Assembly: GCA_002118135.1 (NCBI GenBank)
Contig: BDIU01000002.1
Location: forward strand, 243-28,092
Direction: 5' to 3'
Origin: Trebouxia sp. TZW2008
Lineage: Eukaryota; Chlorophyta; Trebouxiophyceae; Trebouxiales; Trebouxiaceae
Length of the DNA stretch: 27,850 bases
Shown here: positions 25,268 through 27,850 of the stretch, in pieces
Layout: the number at the start of each line of letters is the position of its first letter
How positions within the stretch are numbered: position 1 is the first letter of the stretch
Position numbers and translations under genes: made by a program
The notes under the pieces: generated by a model
Told to the model about the DNA's origin: nothing
Databases searched by the model: none
What the model saw: only the letters and a program-made list of their open reading frames with translations

Positions 25268-25569
25268 AATATCATCATCATCGCTTGGTCAACGTAAATT
25301 GCGTTGAAGGAAAACACGGCCCCAGACATTGTACAAAACATACACTCCTGGTAGCCAATGCGAAAAACCTTCACAGTAATTACAAATAATTTATAAACAC
25401 TAGCGACGGCAATGAGGGACCAGCAGTCCACACTAAGAAATTTCCAGCTGTTTTGCTCAATTCAACTGGCCAAATGCAAAGTGCAGGCCTCAACAGGCTA
25501 AGCCAAGCAGCAATAATGAGGCGACAATGCGCCAATGGAAGGTGCCCAATCAACCAAAAGGACACTGCG
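25268..25569. other. Intergenic, nothing recognised
   Basis: About 300 nt between the tandem duplication and the proposed LTR. There are frames on the - strand but no family resemblance. Confidence 0.5.
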
Positions 25570-25768
25570 TGTAGCAGTGTGCTCTATGCTTTACCCTAGC
25601 TGTGGTTATGGCATCACGTGTCTGATCATAGCTTCATTCTGATTCCGGTCGGGTTGCGGCTATCCAAGGCCAATGCGTGGAGGCTTATCATTAACGATTC
25701 CGCTACGCACGCTTGGTCTTGGGTGCCTTCCAGCACCAAGCCACTATTGTAAATCTCACTCTGTTACA
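25570..25768 (+). repeat. Candidate 5' LTR, about 199 bp
   Basis: Starts TGTAGCAG and ends CTGTTACA, near-perfect terminal inverted repeats (7 of 8) with TG..CA ends, and lies two bases before a primer-site-like sequence. The 3' LTR is outside the window, so this cannot be tested here. Confidence 0.35.
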
Positions 25769-25769
25769 T

Positions 25770-25782
25770 TGGTTTCGGAGCC
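25770..25782 (+). promoter_or_regulatory. Candidate primer binding site
   Basis: TGGTTTCGGAGCC resembles the tRNA-Met-type site TGGTATCAGAGC common in plant LTR elements (two differences). It would pair with a tRNA ending in GGCTCCGAAACCA. Confidence 0.45.
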
Positions 25783-25834
25783 TAGCACGGCTCCCTCTCA
25801 CGCGAGGGGTCGTGGGTTCGAATCGCTTCCGCAC
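25783..25834 (+). other. tRNA-like fragment
   Basis: Contains a perfect B-box-like GGTTCGAATC (25815-25824) and an anticodon-arm-like stem CCCTC/GAGGG (25793-25797 with 25804-25808) around TCACGC. The T stem pairs poorly and there is no matching acceptor stem, so it is not a working tRNA gene. It may derive from a tRNA or SINE. Confidence 0.5.
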
Positions 25835-25975
25835 GGGATTTCGCTGCATTTCACTCTTGAGGACGCCTTTGCGGTGGGGCGGCAAGTAAGATTGCGCTGT
25901 GGGCAAGAATTGCAGGGTAGGCACTCCCGAATCAACCCTGCGCTCTGAATTTTGGGTTAGGAGTGGCTGTGGTGA

Positions 25976-26330
25976 TGTCCCGCCACTTTTGCGTGCCATT
26001 ACAGCACTCCATCTAATTCATTTCTGCAATGCAATGTAGCCAACCAGCATGTATGGCTGAACGCACCTTTTGCTAAGCTTGAGCTGTTTATTAAGCACTA
26101 CTTGAAATGCAAGTCTGCAGCCCCTTTTTCCACCTCTGCTTGTATTGTTTTGCCAAGCTGGCAGGGGAAGTGGCGCAAACTTTTGAGTGGTATGCAGCTC
26201 TTAAAGACTTACGCCAAGGGTTCTATCCTTTTCTCTGTTCCAGGTGGCCACAGCTCTTACAAACAGCTGGGTCCTACGCCCTGGGATATTGAGGTATGGT
26301 ACGATCCCCCTGCTGCACCCATGCACATCA
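25976..26330 (+). CDS. Pol N-terminal segment, adenine-methyltransferase-like (VWLNAPF)
   Basis: The frame of the protease is open from 25976, upstream of any ATG. It reads HYSTPSNSFLQCNVANQH, then VWLNAPFAKLELFIKHYL, then TSACIVLPSWQGKWRKLL, and ends WDIEVWYDPP. This resembles the segment around the NPPF/Y motif of phage-type N6-adenine methyltransferases, a domain I recall in polyproteins of some algal and protist retroelements. NPPF is NAPF here. Activity is doubtful; the homology needs a profile search. Confidence 0.5.
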
Positions 26331-27136
26331 ATGCTTTGCCGTATGATGCTCAGCCTTTACTTATGACTTTTGCTGGTCATGTGGCTGGTCATCCTGCAAA
26401 GACGCTCTTTGATGGTGGTGCCACACACAACTACATTGATAGTGCATTTGCTGTTGCCAAAGGACTGCGGGTACATGCGTGTACTGGTCATGTCCTCAGT
26501 GCTGGCGCAGAAAATGTTGCTATCAAAGGCTATGAAGTTGAACGCATCCGCATGCAATCTCTTTCTGAAGAGGTCAAGATGTATGTGGTAGACTTGCCCT
26601 GTAAGGACATGCACGCAATCCTGGGGCAAGGTTGGCTTCTCAGTCACAAGGCTGTTATTTCGTATGCTGACAAGTGCCTTATGTTCTTTGCAGGTGGGAA
26701 GCGCTGTAAGCTTAAGTGCAACCCCGACGCTCCTGCCCTGCCGCCCTTGTCTGAAAAATGCCTTGCCTTGTTGACATGCATGCAGCTGCGGCGCTTGGCT
26801 AAGGACAAATGCAACAGGCTGTTCCTTGCCCATGTGTCTGCAGTTGACGAAGCCCTAGTGGAAACCCTAGAGGAGGGTGAACTGCCTGCTGACACTGTGT
26901 CAGCTTCTGCTTCAGACTCTTTGGGAGTTGTCCCTCCAATTGCAGAATCTATCGTGCAGGAATACGCTGATGCATTTGCAGATATGCCTCCTGGGCTCCC
27001 GCCAGACCGTGGTGTTAAGCACACCATCAATACTGAAAACGCTAAACCCATTTCTAAGCCGATGTACAGGTTGTCCCCTAAGGAAACTGATGAAGTGAGC
27101 CGGCAAGTCAAGGTCCTGCTGGACAAGGGTCTTATT
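26331..27136 (+). CDS. Retroviral-type aspartic protease and pol linker
   Basis: Continues in the same frame. KTLFDGGATHNYIDSAFA carries the protease active site (D at 26411; DSGA of the family is DGGA here), and AILGQGWLLSHKAVISY is the ILGxxWL motif that follows in this family. The linker then leads to KPMYRLSPKETDEV, the usual start of the RT. The frame ends at TAG 27137-27139. Confidence 0.85.
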
Positions 27137-27139
27137 TAG
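27137..27139 (+). other. In-frame TAG inside pol
   Basis: Lies between DKGLI and PSRSAWSSPV, where Ty3/gypsy polymerases continue without a break and often have Q or R (a CAG to TAG change would explain it). The exons of the ligase gene contain no TAG or TAA in frame, so the host appears to use the standard code and this is a disabling stop. Confidence 0.85.
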
Positions 27140-27850
27140 CCCAGCAGGAGCGCTTGGTCTAGTCCGGTCATCTTTGTCTCCAAGCCTGATGGCAGCCTAC
27201 GCATGTGCATTAACTACCGCGCTTTGAATCAGCAAACCCTAAAAGATAAGTGTCCTATTCCCCGCATTGATGATTTGTTGGACAAGTTGACAGGTGCTGC
27301 GGTGTTTACCTCGCTTGACTTGCAGTCTGGCTATCATCAAATACGCATTGCGGAGGAGGACGTCCCTAAAACTGCTTTTAGGACGCCTCAGGGTCTGTTT
27401 GAGTTCCGTGTGTTGAGCTTTGGCTTGACTAATGCGCCTGCTGCCTTTCAACGCGAAACGAACAGGATTTTTGGTCACTTGCCCTTTGTGTTGGTTTATT
27501 TGGATGACATTCTTGTGTTCAGCAAGGATTCTGAGCGACATGCACGGCACCTTCAACAGGTGTTACGGCTGCTCTGGTCTGAACATTTATATGCCAAGAT
27601 GTCTAAATGCGCCTTTTTCCAGCCTTCTGTTCACTTCTTGGGGCATGTTGTGTCTGCTCGGGGTATCCATGTTGACCCTAGGAAGACGTCTGTAATTGCT
27701 GAGTGGCCTAAGCCCAAAAATGTTGCAGAGCTCCGCTCTTTTCCTGGTCTTGGCAACTATTTCAAGCGCTTTGTGCAAGGGTATGCAAAACTCACTGCAC
27801 CGCTTGTGGCCCTTACTAGTAAAAAGGCCCAGTTTGTGTGGGGGGAGAGA
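27140..27850 (+). CDS. Reverse transcriptase, continuing in the same frame after the TAG; open to the window end
   Basis: 237 codons without a stop. Motifs in order: SSPVIFVSKPDGSLRMCINY, FTSLDLQSGYHQI, TAFRTPQGLFEF, LTNAPAAFQ, VLVYLDDILVFS (YLDD at 27497-27508), CAFFQPSVHFLGHVVS and the start of the connection region. These are the Ty3/gypsy RT signatures. It lacks its own start because the preceding stop separates it from the protease; RNase H and integrase would lie beyond the window. Confidence 0.93.

Larger units (their letters stand above)
25570..27850 (+). mobile_element. Ty3/gypsy-type LTR retrotransposon, 5' part, runs off the window
   Basis: The order protease, then reverse transcriptase with YLDD and the following FLGHVVS-like region, is that of Ty3/gypsy pol. 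It starts 0.9 kb after the ligase gene on the same strand. No gag was recognised: only about 200 nt separate the primer-site candidate from the first pol-like frame. A stop codon splits pol at 27137. The copy is probably defective. The 5' limit depends on the LTR call and is uncertain. Confidence 0.8.

Noticed and set aside
25793..25824. A functional tRNA gene
   Set aside because: No acceptor stem and a poorly paired T stem; only B-box and anticodon-arm likeness remain.
27137..27139. TAG as glutamine (variant code, as in some ulvophyte algae)
   Set aside because: The ligase exons are open with the standard code, contain no in-frame TAG/TAA and use CAA/CAG for glutamine, so a nonsense change in the element is simpler.

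Overview
The window reads as nuclear DNA of an intron-rich eukaryote, most likely a green alga. The evidence is one plant-type PRT6/UBR ubiquitin-ligase gene cut into about 30 small exons, with mostly GT-AG and one or two GC-AG introns whose acceptors are usually TGCAG, followed by a Ty3/gypsy-type retrotransposon. There are no operons, rRNA genes or CRISPR arrays. The lineage call is an inference from protein family and gene architecture.

Region 1 (about 1-24657, + strand): one large gene for an N-degron E3 ligase. I built the exon model by hand from family resemblance, splice signals and codon phase. It runs from a UBR-box zinc finger (E1-E2, 1037-1447), through a long helical region (E3-E16), to a split RING-H2 (E17-E19, 12364-14200), the post-RING region (E20-E27), and the cysteine/histidine-rich C-terminal domain (E28-E30), ending at a TGA at 24655-24657. 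The exons total about 5.5 kb, roughly 1,850 residues, close to what I recall for plant PRT6. Phases match at nearly every junction; the exceptions are E13-E14, the end of E23 and the unresolved 5' end.

The striking property of this gene is that most exons have one to three extra tandem copies nearby. The copies usually include the 3' splice site, with periods mostly 110-240 bp. Some are decayed. Others are open and phase-compatible, notably a three-copy exon near 8.0-8.7 kb, where only one copy at a time keeps the frame, and a four-copy exon at 17994-18477 separated by gaps of only 36-37 bp. The gene therefore looks either like a site of intense exon-scale duplication or like an E3 ligase with clustered alternative exons.

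Region 2 (24658-25569): intergenic DNA with a 3'-side hairpin and a 133-bp tandem duplication.

Region 3 (about 25570-27850, + strand, running off the window): the 5' part of an LTR retrotransposon. It shows a possible short LTR, a tRNA-primer-like site, a tRNA-like fragment, an open frame with a methyltransferase-like segment, an aspartic protease and a reverse transcriptase with the YLDD motif. No gag was recognised, and a TAG stop interrupts pol at 27137-27139, so this copy looks defective.
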